A program made the position numbers and the translations under genes. Positions 1 to 7,720 of a stretch of 64,000 bases of DNA are shown here, one piece after another (the first letter of the stretch is position 1; each line of letters starts with the position of its first letter). Location of the stretch: NCBI RefSeq assembly GCF_002150505.1, contig NZ_MSSV01000004.1:62001-126000 (forward strand), read 5' to 3'. Below the pieces are notes generated by a model. That model saw only the letters and a program-made list of their open reading frames with translations. It did no database searches and had not been told where the DNA came from. Source of the DNA: Algoriphagus ratkowskyi. Its GTDB lineage: Bacteria; Bacteroidota; Bacteroidia; Cytophagales; Cyclobacteriaceae.

Positions 1-79
1 GTTTCAATAAAAATGCCCTGTATAGGGTATGTATTCCAATGATAAATTACTGAGATTGTGGAAACTAACAATGATAACT

Positions 80-520
80 ATGGTAAAATGCCCTAATTGT
101 TCATCCGATCAAGTAACAGCTCAAAAGAAAGGATTTAGCGGGGGCAAAGCTTTGGCAGGAGCCGTGTTAGCTGGTCCTTTAGGAGCTATAGCCGGAACCC
201 ATGGAAGCGGTAAGATCAAAGTTTTTTGTTTGTCATGTGGTCATACATGGGATCCTAAAGCGCAAGCAAGTAAAGAAAAGAGCCATGCTGACATAATTGA
301 AATGATGTGGAAAAAGTCAGTCATTAAAGCGTACGATTCAGGAAATATTGAGGAAGCAAGAAAATTGTACCTAAATAATGTTCCAAATACACCAGATAAT
401 TTTGATTTGACGTTAAAAATGGAAAAACTGAGAAAAGAGGCCGATACTACGGGAGGCGTAATACTTTTAATTATTATGGGAATTCTTTTTTTAATTCTAA
501 TGATCTGGCTTCTTAATTAA
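80..520 (+). CDS. Zinc-ribbon, C-terminally membrane-anchored protein of unknown function
   Basis: About 146 aa if started at the ATG at 80, where the protein opens directly with MVKCPNC. In-frame ATGs at 29 and 71 would add 3-17 residues of less domain-like sequence. Two CxxC pairs (C4/C7 and C50/C53) make a split zinc ribbon around a Gly/Ala-rich hydrophobic insert (about 19-42). The last 22 residues are a strong transmembrane helix. Zinc ribbon plus tail anchor suggests a small membrane-associated binding protein, but no specific role can be assigned. It stands alone, convergent with the tRNA-Ala gene that follows. Confidence 0.65.
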   Translation: MVKCPNCSSDQVTAQKKGFSGGKALAGAVLAGPLGAIAGTHGSGKIKVFCLSCGHTWDPKAQASKEKSHADIIEMMWKKSVIKAYDSGNIEEARKLYLNNVPNTPDNFDLTLKMEKLRKEADTTGGVILLIIMGILFLILMIWLLN

Positions 521-595
521 AAAGCACCTCTACAATATCAGTTTTTAAAATCCTTAGCTGAAAAGGAAAGATTTGCACCACTAATTGCACCAAGC

Positions 596-642
596 CAAAA
601 AACAAAAACCCTAACTTTCAATATTTCAGATAGTTAGGGTTT
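596..642 (-). terminator. Terminator of the tRNA-Ala gene
   Basis: Inverted repeat AAACCCTAACT (606-616) / AGTTAGGGTTT (632-642). Read on the minus strand it is followed by a T-rich tract, as expected for an intrinsic terminator just downstream of the tRNA 3' end. Confidence 0.6.
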
Positions 643-650
643 AATTGTTG

Positions 651-724
651 TGGAGAATAACGGATTCGAACCGTTGACCCCTTCACTGCCAGCGAAGTGC
701 TCTAGCCAACTGAGCTAATCCCCC
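651..724 (-). tRNA. tRNA-Ala (anticodon GGC)
   Basis: A 74-base cloverleaf reads cleanly on the minus strand. The acceptor stem GGGGGAT pairs with ATTCTCC (two G-U), the D-arm has GCTC/GAGC, and the anticodon stem CTTCG/TGAAG encloses loop CTGGCAG with anticodon GGC. The T-arm is AACGG/CCGTT with loop TTCGAAT. The discriminator is A. CCA is not encoded, so it must be added after transcription. Confidence 0.95.
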
Positions 725-772
725 TTTTGGTTTGCAAATATAGACCTAGGTTTTTGCTGTGCAAAGGAAATT

Positions 773-1393
773 TTACTCGGTAGAGTAATTAATTCGAGTC
801 ATGATGCTTCTACCTAGGGTAACTTCGTCTGTGAATTCCAATTCACCTCCCACAGGTATTCCCCGGGCTATAGAACTGACCATAACGCCTTTTTCTTTCA
901 GCTTTTTTGCCAGATAGAAAGATGTTGTATCTCCTTCCATGGTCGCGCTGAGCGCTAAAATCACTTCTTGAATAGGCTCAACTTGCACAGCGGCATCTAC
1001 TCGAGAAAGCAATGATTCGATCTTCAGTTCCTCTGGGCCGATGCCTTGGATAGGCGAGATCACTCCCCCGAGCACGTGGTATTTACCTTGAAACTGATTG
1101 GTGTTTTCGATTGCTAAAACATCACGAATATCTTCGACCACGCAAATAATTGATCCATCACGGCGATGACTAATGCAGATACTGCATTCTTCTGAATCTG
1201 AAATATTATGGCAGTTTTTGCAATACTGGATCTCAGTTCGCATACGGGTGATCGCCAATGCCAGTGCTTCGGTGTTTGCCTCGTGCTGCTTGAGAAGATG
1301 AAGTGCTAGTCGAAGAGCGGTCTTCTTTCCTATCCCAGGAAGTCGGGATATTTCGATGACAGCATCTTCTATCAGTTTGGAAGGGAAATTCAA
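773..1393 (-). CDS. recR: Recombination mediator protein RecR
   Basis: 206 aa, the usual length. RecR forms a DNA-clamping ring that, with RecF/RecO, loads RecA on SSB-coated gapped DNA. An N-terminal helix-hairpin-helix (LPGIGKKTALRLALHLL, about residues 18-34) is followed by a Cys4 zinc finger (CKNC...CSIC, about 58-74) and a Toprim domain beginning VVEDIRD. The start is a TTG, since an in-frame stop lies just upstream and no ATG fits. It lies 12 bases downstream of clpS on the same strand, so the two are probably co-transcribed. Confidence 0.95.
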   Translation of the reverse strand: MNFPSKLIEDAVIEISRLPGIGKKTALRLALHLLKQHEANTEALALAITRMRTEIQYCKNCHNISDSEECSICISHRRDGSIICVVEDIRDVLAIENTNQFQGKYHVLGGVISPIQGIGPEELKIESLLSRVDAAVQVEPIQEVILALSATMEGDTTSFYLAKKLKEKGVMVSSIARGIPVGGELEFTDEVTLGRSIMTRINYSTE

Positions 1394-1405
1394 TTGTGGG
1401 TGGAT

Positions 1406-1699
1406 TTAAACGATTTCGGCTTGGATTCCGGCATCTAAGATAGCTTCACACATAGGTTTTAGCTCTGTGATACTACCTTTTTTTACCGCACATTTTCCTC
1501 TGTAATGAATGGTGATAGCACATTGTTCTGCTTGTTCATTCGTATGCTTGCAGACTTTCATGAGAATCTTGATCACATGGTCGAATGTGTTGAATTCGTC
1601 ATTGTAAACAATCAGGTCGTTGGATTCAACATCTATCATGTCCTCCACCAAAACTTCGGATTCTTCGCTATACGGAAATGGGTCGTTTGAATGATTCAT
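1406..1699 (-). CDS. clpS: ATP-dependent Clp protease adaptor ClpS
   Basis: 97 aa, typical length. ClpS docks on the ClpA/ClpC N-domain and delivers N-degron substrates. The core shows the family pattern: VYNDEFNTFDHVIKIL, then the helix THEQAEQCAITIHYRGKC with the conserved H and G, and ending in LEAGIQAEI-like sequence (here LDAGIQAEIV). The acidic N-terminal tail (about 1-25) is the flexible ClpA-inhibitory region. It leads a clpS-recR unit and is divergent from the symporter gene 53 bases away. A -7-like TAATTTTG lies at 1711-1704, only four bases before the ATG. Confidence 0.93.
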   Translation of the reverse strand: MNHSNDPFPYSEESEVLVEDMIDVESNDLIVYNDEFNTFDHVIKILMKVCKHTNEQAEQCAITIHYRGKCAVKKGSITELKPMCEAILDAGIQAEIV

Positions 1700-1752
1700 T
1701 TTGCAAAATTAAGAATATTGAACAACTTAGCGCACCCACTTCAATACGAATT

Positions 1753-3195
1753 ATGAATTCCCAAGTAGTACTCATTGTAATCTGTTGTTATTTTTTACTG
1801 CTATTTCTAATTTCTTACTTCACTTCACGCAAGGTTTCGGCTGATACGTTCTTCACTGGAGACCGGCAGTCACCCTGGTTCTTGGTAGCATTTGGTATGA
1901 TAGGAGCCTCACTTTCAGGAGTGACCTTCATATCCGTTCCTGGGGAAGTTGGTAATTCTAACTTCTTTTACTTCCAAGTTGTTTTGGGTTACACCTTGGG
2001 GTATTTCGTTATTGCAAAAGTCTTGCTGCCGCTTTATTACCGGTTGAATCTTGTTTCTATCTATTCATACCTAGATGATAGATTTGGCTTTTGGTCCTAT
2101 AAGACTGGGGCTTTTTTCTTTATTCTTTCTAGAACTTTAGGCTCTTCCATACGGGTATTTCTAGTTGCAAGTGTACTTCAGCTTATTCTATTTGATTCCC
2201 TAGGTATTCCATTTTGGGTATCTGTGTTAATTACGGTCGGGTTAATTTGGCTTTATACCCATCGCGGAGGTATCAAAACGGTGGTTTGGACGGATACACT
2301 TCAGACATTTTTTATGCTAGCAGCTGTTGTGGTGTGTGTGATTACCGTCGGTAATGCATTGAATTTTGATGGAGTAAGCGATTATGTCAAGTCCGTGTCA
2401 GATGATCCCCGCTCCAAGATATTCGACTGGGATTGGAAATCTGGGACAAATTTCTTCAAGCAATTTATCTCTGGAGCTTTTATCACTATAGTCATGACAG
2501 GCTTGGATCAGGATATGATGCAAAAGAATTTGACTTGTAAAAATATCGGTGAAGCACAGAAAAATATGTTCTGGTTTACAACGATTTTGGTTTTTGTAAA
2601 TTTGCTCTTCTTGGCTTTGGGCGTATTGCTTTATTTATATGCAGAAACTAATGGCGTTCCAATGCCAACTAAAACAGATGAGCTTTTTCCTCTTCTGGCT
2701 ACAGAATATTTCACGCCTTTTGCAGGAATTGTATTTGTGTTAGGCATTACGGCAGCGGCGTATTCCAGTGCAGATTCCACGCTTACAGCTTTGACCACTT
2801 CATTCTGCATTGATTTTCTAGAGATAGAGAAAAGATATCCTGCGGAAAAGCGGGTTGCAGTAAGAAAGAAAGTCCACATCGCTTTCACATTTATTATGTT
2901 CTTGGTGATTATGGCTTTTTACTGGATCAATAATCAGAGCGTGATTAATTCAGTTTTTGTGATCGCGGGATATACATACGGACCTTTGCTTGGATTATAT
3001 GCGTTTGGCTTATTCACCAAGTGGCAGGTCAAAGATAAATTCGTCCCTTACCTAGCTGTCTTTGCACCCTTGCTGACTTTTGCGATAGCATCCAATTCAG
3101 AAGAACTATTCTGGGGTTACAAGTTTGGTTTCGAAGCGCTGATTTTGAATGGGTTGATTATGTTTGTTGGCTTGTATTTGTTGAGGAGGAAGTGA
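1753..3195 (+). CDS. Sodium:solute symporter (SSS family)
   Basis: 480 aa from the ATG at 1753; a longer frame opens at 1678 but would run back into clpS. About 12-13 hydrophobic helices are visible, with the SSS features GASLSGVTFISVPGEV near the first helices, GLDQDMMQKNL in the middle, and ITAAAYSSADSTLTALTTSF, the conserved serine-rich sodium-site helix. The family couples sodium entry to uptake of sugars, amino acids, vitamins or carboxylates; the substrate cannot be read from sequence. It is monocistronic and divergent from clpS. Confidence 0.88.
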   Translation: MNSQVVLIVICCYFLLLFLISYFTSRKVSADTFFTGDRQSPWFLVAFGMIGASLSGVTFISVPGEVGNSNFFYFQVVLGYTLGYFVIAKVLLPLYYRLNLVSIYSYLDDRFGFWSYKTGAFFFILSRTLGSSIRVFLVASVLQLILFDSLGIPFWVSVLITVGLIWLYTHRGGIKTVVWTDTLQTFFMLAAVVVCVITVGNALNFDGVSDYVKSVSDDPRSKIFDWDWKSGTNFFKQFISGAFITIVMTGLDQDMMQKNLTCKNIGEAQKNMFWFTTILVFVNLLFLALGVLLYLYAETNGVPMPTKTDELFPLLATEYFTPFAGIVFVLGITAAAYSSADSTLTALTTSFCIDFLEIEKRYPAEKRVAVRKKVHIAFTFIMFLVIMAFYWINNQSVINSVFVIAGYTYGPLLGLYAFGLFTKWQVKDKFVPYLAVFAPLLTFAIASNSEELFWGYKFGFEALILNGLIMFVGLYLLRRK

Positions 3196-3223
3196 TTTGG
3201 ATACTTGAGTCTAACTAAACCAT

Positions 3224-3973
3224 ATGGGTAAAAGGAATAAGTTTACTGAAAAATTATCAAATAAAACCACTCAAAAATTAGAGCAAATAATAGGAAGTGA
3301 TGGCTATGTAGAGGAAGCTAAAATGGCAGCCAAATGGCTGCTTGATGAAAAAGGTGTAAAAGTGAATTACAATCCCAAAATCAAAAGTACCACAAAAAAT
3401 CTACCTTGGGTTCTGGAAAGAAATATTAATCCAGCTCACAAAAGCAAATATGAACTTAGAATAATTGGGTTTGGAATAATATGTTTGATTTCTGCATTAC
3501 TTCTTAATTTTCAGACTATGACAACTTTCAAGTCATCTCTTGAAAGATTAGATGGGACAATTTTTACATCTAAAGTATTTATTGAAAATGTCTCAACTAG
3601 AGGGAGATTTGGTCATGAAGATAAAAGCCGTCGGGCAACTTTATCCTTTAGTCTTGATGAATTTGCTAAGCAATTTATTTTGAGAGAAAATATCGGAGAA
3701 GAATATTCTAAGCAGGAGTATTATCGAATTTCAGATTTTCTTAAAAACTCAGAATCGGTTACTGTTTGGGTAAATAGAAATCAAATGGAAAATTTTGAGC
3801 CTAAGGTTTATCAAATTGATGTAAATGGACAAACGATTTTGGCTTTCGATGATGTAAAGACAGAGAATTCTGGAATATTTATGTTTTTGCTTATTCTAGG
3901 TTTAGTTTCAACTTGCTTTGGAATGTATAGTAGATATCCTGATAGAGTCAGAAGGGTTTTAAGAGTAAATTAA
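3224..3973 (+). CDS. Hypothetical two-helix membrane protein
   Basis: 249 aa, not recognised. A basic N-terminal cytosolic part (about 1-80) precedes a transmembrane helix at about 85-102 (IIGFGIICLISALLLNF). An extracytoplasmic stretch of about 115 residues with strand-like segments follows, then a second helix near 217-233 and a short basic tail ending PDRVRRVLRVN. The layout resembles DUF3592-type membrane proteins (helix, beta domain, helix), but I cannot claim that family. Its end is convergent with the MGMT-like gene, 23 bases apart. Confidence 0.6.
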   Translation: MGKRNKFTEKLSNKTTQKLEQIIGSDGYVEEAKMAAKWLLDEKGVKVNYNPKIKSTTKNLPWVLERNINPAHKSKYELRIIGFGIICLISALLLNFQTMTTFKSSLERLDGTIFTSKVFIENVSTRGRFGHEDKSRRATLSFSLDEFAKQFILRENIGEEYSKQEYYRISDFLKNSESVTVWVNRNQMENFEPKVYQIDVNGQTILAFDDVKTENSGIFMFLLILGLVSTCFGMYSRYPDRVRRVLRVN

Positions 3974-3996
3974 TTGGATAGATTCTTCTCAATTTT

Positions 3997-4335
3997 TCAT
4001 ACCACCAACTCCACCTCTGGATTCCAAAATACCTTATCGAAATTCTGGACCTTGTCTTTCAAGACTTTTACTCCTTCTTTCTCCAGTAACTCCTGCATCT
4101 CAGTTGGTGTGGAAAAATGCCCTTTGCCTGTCAATAATCCCTGGCTGTTCACCACGCGATGTGCTGGTACATCGGCCATGGTATGCGCTGCATTCATCGC
4201 ATAGCCAACCATTCTTGCTCCGCTTTTTATCCCTAAATAATGTGCAATCGCTCCATAATTAGTAACTCTTCCACTTGGGATCAGGCGAACTACCTGATAA
4301 ACTAGATCAAAATAATTAGGCTTTTCGGGTTTCAT
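3997..4335 (-). CDS. Alkyltransferase-like (ATL) DNA-binding protein, MGMT family
   Basis: 112 aa, matching only the C-terminal DNA-binding half of O6-alkylguanine-DNA alkyltransferases. The helix-turn-helix region (IPSGRVTNYGAIAHYLG) and the arginine-finger segment (ARMVGYAMN, R41) are present. The active-site motif PCHRV is PAHRV (57-61), so the alkyl-accepting cysteine is replaced by alanine. ATL proteins with W or A here bind O6-alkylguanine and flag it for nucleotide excision repair instead of reversing it. The gene overlaps the 3' end of the MscS-like gene by 20 bases, implying co-transcription. Confidence 0.87.
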   Translation of the reverse strand: MKPEKPNYFDLVYQVVRLIPSGRVTNYGAIAHYLGIKSGARMVGYAMNAAHTMADVPAHRVVNSQGLLTGKGHFSTPTEMQELLEKEGVKVLKDKVQNFDKVFWNPEVELVV

Positions 4336-5209
4336 TTGACCAGTTGATTAAGGCTTGGTTGATGGTTTTCTTGACATTTCTTTCGACGATTTTTTCTCCT
4401 GATTTAATAGGGAATTGATATCGAATGATGATACTTTCTGGCTTGTGATCTAGTATGTTTAATTGCGAACCTTCTATATATATGTAGTCAGAGAATTCTG
4501 ATAGGGATGCGTTCAATACTTTTTCCAGGTCGCTTAACTGAATCGCTGAATAAAATGGAATCTCTGAGTCCATGATGACTTGATGAGAATTATTCTTAGA
4601 GTAATTCACCACTTCTGAGGTCAGCGCCAGTGTGTTTGGGATGATGATAATTTCTCCTGTCTCACTTTTTAGCTCCATATTAATCAGCGTGATATCCCGT
4701 ATAAACCCCAAACTATTCCCAATTTTTATCTTGTCACCTATTTCCAACTGATCCGAAAACATCATTATTAAACCATTCACGATATTAGTGATGTAGTCCT
4801 TAGTGAGCAAAGCGATTGCTGCTGCCACTATGGTAATACTGGTGAGGAACTCCAATGGGCGAACACCAAATGCCAACATCAAGGTGATTAAAAACACGAT
4901 GATATTGAACAAGGAGGAAAGTCTATCAATGCCAATTACAAAATTGGGTTGAACACGAATATCTTCTCTTTTCTTTAGATAAAATTGTAGCGTAATTATT
5001 CTGGCCAAGGAGATTATCAAATTCCCACTTAATAAAAATATGACTGCTCTAATAAGGTTAGAAGCGATCAAATACGTGTCGAAAAATGGGCTAAGTCGAC
5101 TATTTGACTCAAAACTTATCACCAATATCACTAGTAGAATGAGCTTTAAAAAGAAGTTTCTCCTACGTTTGTTTTCCTGATCTTTGATTATGGATTTAAG
5201 TTGATTCAT
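4316..5209 (-). CDS. MscS-type mechanosensitive ion channel protein
   Basis: 297 aa. Several N-terminal helices (about 20-150) lead into the conserved MscS pore helix and beta domain: LTKDYITNIVNGLIMMFSDQ, then DKIKIGNSLGFIRDITLINMEL and IIIIPNTLALTSEVVNYS. A short C-terminal alpha/beta region follows. The family opens under membrane tension to release solutes in hypo-osmotic shock. The downstream ATL gene overlaps its last 20 bases. It is divergent from the SDR gene at 5269. Confidence 0.88.
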   Translation of the reverse strand: MNQLKSIIKDQENKRRRNFFLKLILLVILVISFESNSRLSPFFDTYLIASNLIRAVIFLLSGNLIISLARIITLQFYLKKREDIRVQPNFVIGIDRLSSLFNIIVFLITLMLAFGVRPLEFLTSITIVAAAIALLTKDYITNIVNGLIMMFSDQLEIGDKIKIGNSLGFIRDITLINMELKSETGEIIIIPNTLALTSEVVNYSKNNSHQVIMDSEIPFYSAIQLSDLEKVLNASLSEFSDYIYIEGSQLNILDHKPESIIIRYQFPIKSGEKIVERNVKKTINQALINWSNETRKA

Positions 5210-5268
5210 ATCTGTTTTGAAAAATTAAGCCTATTTTTAACAAATATCAGAAAGAATCTTGGAGTAGT

Positions 5269-5946
5269 ATGAGCAGAAATATAATAATCACAGGAGCAGC
5301 AGGGAATCTAGGGTCAGCAGTCGTAGAGAAGTTTAAGCGTGAGGGCTATCACGTCATTGCACTTTTACAGCCAGGCAAGGATGAAGAAGTTGAAGAGGCA
5401 GATGATTTCTATGAGGTAGATGTGACTAATGAAAATTCTGTTTCAGACTTTATCAAAGAATATTTTCTACAATATGGGGAGGTAGATGCACTTGCATTTC
5501 TCGTAGGGGGCTATACAAGTGGAGATATATCAAAAACTAACCAAGCAGACCTGGAGAAAATGTTTACCCTTAACTTCTTCTCCGCTTTTCATTTGGTAAA
5601 AGGCTTTTTACCCTTTATGAAGAAAGAAGAAAAAGGTACTTTCCTATTTGTAGGAGCTAGACCAGCCTTGCAAATGGAAGCTGCCGGAGAAACTTTGGCA
5701 TATGCCTTGAGTAAAAAACTAGTCATATCATTAGCTGAAATAGTGGGCGAGGAGACCAAAAATACCCCAATCAGATCGCATGTTTTTGTACCAAGTATTA
5801 TAGATACACCTCCAAATAGAGAATCAATGCCAGATGCAGATTTTAGTAAATGGGTAAGCGCAGACGAAATTGCAGAGGCTATGCATTATGCGGTCAACAC
5901 ACATGCTTTGCGCAATATGACATTCAAACTTTATGGGGAGGTATAA
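5269..5946 (+). CDS. SDR family NAD(P)-dependent oxidoreductase
   Basis: 225 aa classical short-chain dehydrogenase. The nucleotide-binding glycine motif TGAAGNLG lies at about 8-15, a LVGG stretch stands where NNAG is usual, and the catalytic YxxxK is YALSK near residue 145. The substrate is unknown. It heads a tight three-gene unit: the NTF2-like gene starts 6 bases after its stop and the Gre-like gene 6 bases after that one. Confidence 0.85.
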   Translation: MSRNIIITGAAGNLGSAVVEKFKREGYHVIALLQPGKDEEVEEADDFYEVDVTNENSVSDFIKEYFLQYGEVDALAFLVGGYTSGDISKTNQADLEKMFTLNFFSAFHLVKGFLPFMKKEEKGTFLFVGARPALQMEAAGETLAYALSKKLVISLAEIVGEETKNTPIRSHVFVPSIIDTPPNRESMPDADFSKWVSADEIAEAMHYAVNTHALRNMTFKLYGEV

Positions 5947-5952
5947 TTCGTT

Positions 5953-6411
5953 ATGATCAATAAATCAGCATTACTCTTAGTGTTTGCCTTTATGATAGCA
6001 GCTCCTGTTTGGGCGCAGTCAGAAGAGGCTGCCGTAAAAGCTGTGATCGAATCACTATTTGATGGCATGAGAGCTAAAAATTCAAGTCAAATTGAGGCTA
6101 CTTTTTCAGAAAATGCAATTATGCAAACCATAGAGACAAGTGGAGATATTGGCATGGTAAAAGCTGGTTCGGTAGTTGATTTTATTAAAGGGATTGGAAG
6201 TCTTCCTGCTGAAATGAACCTTGACGAACGAATTACCGATTATAAGATCAATATAGATGGGCCCATGGCAACTGCGTGGACTCCATATGAATTTTATGCC
6301 AATAATAAATTCAGCCACTGTGGCGTGAATTCATTTCAATTAGTAAAAATGGCCGAAGGCTGGAAAATAGTTTACATCATCGATACTCGCCGAAAAGACG
6401 GCTGCAATTGA
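5953..6411 (+). CDS. Exported SnoaL/NTF2-like protein (DUF4440-like)
   Basis: 152 aa with a clear signal peptide (hydrophobic 5-18, cleavage after WAQ). The mature part has the NTF2-fold pattern: an opening helix AAVKAVIESLFDGMRAKN, then FSENAIMQTIE, then strands ending VNSFQLVKMAEGWKIVYIIDTRR, where a Trp and C-terminal strands close the cone. Such proteins are small periplasmic enzymes or ligand binders; no catalytic set is evident. It is the middle gene of the 5269-6873 unit. Confidence 0.75.
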   Translation: MINKSALLLVFAFMIAAPVWAQSEEAAVKAVIESLFDGMRAKNSSQIEATFSENAIMQTIETSGDIGMVKAGSVVDFIKGIGSLPAEMNLDERITDYKINIDGPMATAWTPYEFYANNKFSHCGVNSFQLVKMAEGWKIVYIIDTRRKDGCN

Positions 6412-6417
6412 TCATAT

Positions 6418-6873
6418 ATGAATACGTTTAAAGAAAAAGTTTATCAGACTGCGATCACGCAGGTGAAAGAGAAAATCAACCTATTGAAAGCCGAGCGAAA
6501 GGCAATCAATGATGGGATTTTGGAGGATACGAAAAGTAGTGCAGGAGATAAGTTTGAGACGGGCAGAGAAACTATGTCCCGTGATCTCATGACTGTCGAA
6601 AATCAGCTCAAGCAGGCGAATTTCGAATTCGATGAATTGTGCAGATTCCAGGCGATCAAGCAGCCATCTGCCACTATACAGGAAGGTAGTCTAGTTAAAT
6701 TAGGAGCAGATACGTATTTAATTTCTATCAGCCTAGGTCAAATCACGGTCGATGGTGAAAAGCTCTTTATGTTAAGCAAAAACTCCCCACTTGGAGAGAT
6801 CTTGGTTGGCAACAAAAAAAATGATCAAGTAGAGTTTCGTGGAAAATCCATCCTGATCACCGAGTTGCTTTAA
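6418..6873 (+). CDS. GreA/GreB-related transcription elongation factor-like protein
   Basis: 151 aa. The N-terminal half is a predicted antiparallel coiled coil whose tip reads SSAGDKFETGRE (about 40-51), comparable to the acidic GDLxENxEY tip that Gre factors insert into the RNA polymerase channel. The C-terminal half resembles the Gre FKBP-like domain, ending in SPLGEILVGNKKNDQVEF as in the Gre 'SPLGRALLGK..GD' stretch. In Bacteroidota such proteins are often misnamed 3-oxoacyl-ACP synthase. It is third in its unit and convergent with the META-domain gene. Confidence 0.7.
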   Translation: MNTFKEKVYQTAITQVKEKINLLKAERKAINDGILEDTKSSAGDKFETGRETMSRDLMTVENQLKQANFEFDELCRFQAIKQPSATIQEGSLVKLGADTYLISISLGQITVDGEKLFMLSKNSPLGEILVGNKKNDQVEFRGKSILITELL

Positions 6874-6876
6874 ATT

Positions 6877-7302
6877 TTAATTAGTCTTTTTAGGCACAAA
6901 ACTCATCAGCTCGGTGCTTCCATCGAGTAGGATGAGTTTTTCTTTGCTTATTTTCAGATTCCCAACTTTGTTCAAAGCCGTAATGAAATCCTGCTCACCT
7001 AGGCCAGGGCACATTTTTTTGGTCATTGCTCCTGGATCAAGTTCTAGTCCAGTGCTTTCTAATAAAAAGCTTCCTGAGAAATTATTGCAGCCGGAAAATC
7101 CTGACAACTTTCCCTCAGTAAGAAATGCCAGGGAAGGGAAGCCGCCAGGGAATTGATTTATATCTAGCCCTCTACCCATGAGTGATGATAGTGTCCAGCT
7201 ATTACTTGTCAGTAGTTTTAAGGGATGTATTGATTTGGAGCTCCCACAACATACTAAGAGAAAGAAAATTAGTCCATAGGATAGAGTTTTAAAAGCTTTC
7301 AT
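6877..7302 (-). CDS. META-domain (HslJ-like) lipoprotein
   Basis: 141 aa. The N-terminus is a lipoprotein signal (SYGLIFFLLVCC, acylated Cys near 18-19, then GSSKS). The mature part is one META domain: NSWTLSSLMG, the strand FPSLAFLTEGKLSGFSGCNNFSGSF with the hallmark GCNxxxG, and MTKKMCPG (the usual T.xAC motif). Such domains occur in heat-shock-linked HslJ and in many Bacteroidota surface lipoproteins without a settled biochemical role. It ends 4 bases from the end of the Gre-like gene. Confidence 0.85.
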   Translation of the reverse strand: MKAFKTLSYGLIFFLLVCCGSSKSIHPLKLLTSNSWTLSSLMGRGLDINQFPGGFPSLAFLTEGKLSGFSGCNNFSGSFLLESTGLELDPGAMTKKMCPGLGEQDFITALNKVGNLKISKEKLILLDGSTELMSFVPKKTN

Positions 7303-7518
7303 TCTTTCACGTGTTTAGTGTATTCTAAAATACACAAATTGACACCAAATTCAATTTTGCGTTTTAAGCGTCTTGGCATTGATTATACTAGATTCTTAAT
7401 TTTCTTTGAAATTGTTGCTGTATTTCTAATAGAATTTCTATTTTTTTCAAAAAACTACAATGGTTTGTTTGGCTAATAAAAATTTTGGCAGTAAGATTGT
7501 CCTGTCAATAGTCCAGTT
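7303..7518. other. AT-rich intergenic region upstream of the thr leader
   Basis: It holds no ORF I can support. A short inverted repeat GTGTATT/AAATACAC lies near 7317-7334. A degenerate -7-like box AAATTTTG (7480-7487) is the best promoter candidate for the thr leader, but no TTG stands at the right spacing. Confidence 0.4.
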
Positions 7519-7632
7519 ATGGTATTTGCAGAAAAAATCTCTTCAGACTTAAATCTTCTTCCAGCTATGGAAGCTAGAACCTGCGCCACTTTTTCTTTGA
7601 CGACATGGATGGGTACCACGATTACGGGTTGA
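7519..7632 (+). CDS. thr operon leader peptide
   Basis: A 37-codon ORF upstream of thrA whose C-terminal part reads ARTCATFSLTTWMGTTITG and stops at TGA 7630-7632. Seven Thr codons and one Ile codon fall in the last 19 codons, and the end GTTITG resembles the Thr/Ile-rich ThrL peptide of enterobacteria. The final codons ACC-ACG-ATT-ACG-GGT are also the 5' arm of the terminator hairpin described next. Ribosome stalling at Thr codons when charged tRNA-Thr is scarce would therefore control read-through. The start at 7519 is the only ATG giving this frame a reasonable length. Confidence 0.7.
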   Translation: MVFAEKISSDLNLLPAMEARTCATFSLTTWMGTTITG

Positions 7633-7682
7633 TCCCGTCACAATCATTAAATTACCCGCCCCCGTGGCCTTTTATATAGGCC
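7616..7682 (+). promoter_or_regulatory. Transcription attenuator of the thrABC operon
   Basis: The arms CCACG-ATTA-CGGGT (7616-7629) and ACCCG-CCCC-CGTGG (7654-7667) pair as two 5-bp helices around a symmetric 4x4 internal loop, followed by CCTTTTATATA. This is an intrinsic terminator shape. A competing small hairpin, ACGGG (7624-7628) with CCCGT (7634-7638), would sequester the inner half of the 5' arm. That gives an antitermination alternative if a ribosome stalls at the Thr codons at 7600-7605. A further GGCC/GGCC hairpin lies at 7666-7682. Confidence 0.65.
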
Positions 7683-7720
7683 TATTTTAATTTCCCAGTA
7701 ATTAATTCAGAAGTAGTATT

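Noticed and set aside
3974..4204. ORF on the plus strand opposite the ATL gene
   Set aside because: It is an antisense shadow of a clear MGMT-family frame; its codon pattern and composition do not look coding.
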